A stretch of 64,000 nucleotides of DNA from Silvibacterium bohemicum (GTDB lineage Bacteria > Acidobacteriota > Terriglobia > Terriglobales > Acidobacteriaceae), in the NCBI RefSeq assembly GCF_001006305.1, contig NZ_LBHJ01000012.1, positions 718,231-782,230 of the forward strand, written 5' to 3'. How positions within the stretch are numbered: the first letter of the stretch is position 1; every line of letters begins with the position of its first letter. The notes under the pieces are model-generated. The model saw only the letters and a list, made by a program, of their open reading frames with translations. It was not told where the DNA came from and made no database searches. The position numbers and the translations under genes were made by a program. Shown here piece by piece: positions 62,866 through 64,000 of the stretch.

Positions 62866-64000
62866 ATGGATAAGCGGGAGTTTATCAAGACGTCGGCAGT
62901 GGTTGCGGCCGGTTCGATGTTTTCACGTATTCTGAATGCGGAGCTTACACTGGCGGCGCATCGGACCAATTGGGCGGGGAATCTCGAGTACAGCACCGAT
63001 CACCTGTACCTGCCCGCGACCGTCGAGGAGACGCAGGCGAACGTCAAGGCCTGCGCGAAGATCAAGGCTTTGGGCGCGCGGCACTCCTTCAATCGGATCG
63101 CCGACAGCAAGGCTGCGCAAATCTCTCCAGTGCATCTCGATTCGATGGAGATCGACCAGGCCGCGCGCACGGTGACGGTCGGCGCTGGCGTGAAATATGG
63201 CCAGCTTGCTCCTTACCTCGACAGCCATGGATTTGCCCTGCACAATCTGGCCTCGCTGCCGCACGTGTCGGTGGCCGGAGCGTGCGCCACGGCGACACAT
63301 GGATCGGGGAGCAGGAACGGCAATCTGTCGACAGCCGTTGCAGGGATGGAGCTGGTTAGGGCCGATGGATCGCTAGTCTCGCTCTCGCGCAAGAAAGATG
63401 GAGCGAAGTTTGACGGGATGGTCGTCGGGCTCGGCGCGCTGGGCGTGCAGACCAAGGTGACCCTCGACCTGCTGCCTACATTTCAAGCCGCGCAGGTGGT
63501 CTATCAGGACCTCTCCTTCGACCGGCTGGAGACGCATCTGGAAGAAATCTTCGCGGCTGGATATAGCGTGAGCCTCTTCACCGACTGGCAAGATCATCGC
63601 GCGACGCAGGTGTGGATCAAGCGCAAGGTCGAGGGCGGCGCGGCAGGCGGCTGCCCCGGCGAGTTCTTCGGCGCCAAGCGGGCAACGGAGAAGCTGCATC
63701 CGATTACCGGCCACGACGCAACTCCCTGCACCGAGCAGATGGGAATTCCGGGCCCATGGTACGAGCGGCTGCCGCACTTCAAGATGGCATTCACGCCAAG
63801 CAGCGGGAACGAGATCCAGACCGAGTACTTCGTTCCGCGCGACAAAGGCTACGAGGCCATCCTGGCGGTGGAGCAGCTGAAAGACCGCATCACGCCGCAT
63901 CTCTTTGTGACCGAGCTGCGCACCATCGCTGCCGATGATCTGTGGATGAGCATGGCCTATCAGCGGCCGTCGATGGCCATCCACTTCACCTGGAAGCCGG
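62866..64000 (+). CDS. FAD-linked alditol/aldonolactone oxidase, 3' end outside window
   Basis: The visible 378 residues start MDKREFIKTSAVVAAGSMFS, a Tat-like leader with a single Arg-Lys pair where consensus has two Arg. The FAD-binding domain has KIKALGARHSFNRIADSKAA, in which the His is the usual covalent FAD site of alditol oxidases, then VTVGAGVKYGQLAPYLDSHG and ASLPHVSVAGACATATHGSG. The region LGALGVQTKVTLDLLPTFQ opens the substrate domain of the D-arabinono-lactone oxidase family. Such enzymes oxidise xylitol, sorbitol or sugar lactones with O2. It is divergent from the S53 peptidase gene. Confidence 0.88.
   Translation, partial: MDKREFIKTSAVVAAGSMFSRILNAELTLAAHRTNWAGNLEYSTDHLYLPATVEETQANVKACAKIKALGARHSFNRIADSKAAQISPVHLDSMEIDQAARTVTVGAGVKYGQLAPYLDSHGFALHNLASLPHVSVAGACATATHGSGSRNGNLSTAVAGMELVRADGSLVSLSRKKDGAKFDGMVVGLGALGVQTKVTLDLLPTFQAAQVVYQDLSFDRLETHLEEIFAAGYSVSLFTDWQDHRATQVWIKRKVEGGAAGGCPGEFFGAKRATEKLHPITGHDATPCTEQMGIPGPWYERLPHFKMAFTPSSGNEIQTEYFVPRDKGYEAILAVEQLKDRITPHLFVTELRTIAADDLWMSMAYQRPSMAIHFTWKP

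Noticed and set aside
1-64000. Searched by eye for tRNA, rRNA, CRISPR arrays, insertion sequences, integrases and phage genes.
   Set aside because: No convincing cloverleaf, repeat-spacer array, transposase or integrase was seen. I could not run a covariance-model scan, so small RNAs may have been missed.

Overview
The window looks like a chromosomal segment of an Acidobacteriota member (Terriglobales/Acidobacteriaceae-like; inference). The reasons are a large Oar-type TonB-dependent receptor with a carboxypeptidase-like N-terminal domain, two tandem MacB/FtsX-type permeases of the 'acidobacterial duplicated orphan permease' architecture next to a PadR regulator, an FG-GAP/ASPIC protein, an S53 peptidase, beta-propeller sensor kinases, and a G+C-rich, densely coding chromosome. 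I see no prophage, insertion sequence, CRISPR array, rRNA or tRNA.

Layout. 1-3.6 kb: a NarL-type response regulator (cut by the window edge) overlapping a large periplasmic-propeller histidine kinase. 3.7-5.3 kb: an unknown small protein behind terminator-like hairpins, and a DUF72 protein. 5.4-8.9 kb: an envelope-stress-like operon (XRE regulator with a near-perfect operator, NfeD-like membrane protein, flotillin, PspA). 9-14.6 kb: a formate/nitrite-type channel, an RNB exonuclease, a three-domain acyl-activating enzyme/ACP/acyltransferase fusion, and YraN. 14.6-18.9 kb: a siroheme and assimilatory reductase block (siroheme-type nitrite/sulfite reductase, precorrin-2 dehydrogenase, uroporphyrinogen-III methyltransferase) with a terminator-bearing leader. 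19-24.5 kb: DUF5996, an Oar-like receptor and a secreted DUF5666-like protein.

24.8-32.5 kb: a FucP-type sugar transporter, then histidine utilisation (Lrp-type regulator divergent from hutH-hutU-hutI), an AraC regulator and an SRPBCC protein. 32.5-34 kb: threonine dehydratase preceded by what reads as a complete ribosome-mediated attenuator with an isoleucine-rich leader peptide. 34-40.8 kb: a LacI regulator facing a secreted glycoside hydrolase across a consensus LacI/GalR operator, then an FG-GAP/ASPIC protein and a CocE/NonD hydrolase, closed by a 42-bp perfect palindrome. 40.9-54.5 kb: housekeeping genes (rpsT, rpsU, infC with an ATC start, bamA-ompH, lepA, an MltD-like transglycosylase) mixed with small zinc-ribbon proteins, a receiver protein with a histone-like tail and an acidic/basic H1-like protein. 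54.6-60.4 kb: PadR plus two duplicated permeases. 60.5-64 kb: an S53 peptidase divergent from a partial FAD-linked sugar-alcohol/lactone oxidase, with a 27-bp dyad between them.

Two themes recur. First, cis-regulatory structure is unusually legible: attenuators or terminators before ilvA, the nitrite/sulfite reductase and an unknown gene, and palindromic operators beside the XRE, LacI, Lrp, PadR and S53/oxidase genes. Second, a dispersed hairpin repeat (CCCAC[G/A]TCT...AGA[C/T]GTGGG type) occurs four times between genes. All calls come from reading the sequence and protein motifs; no search or alignment was run.
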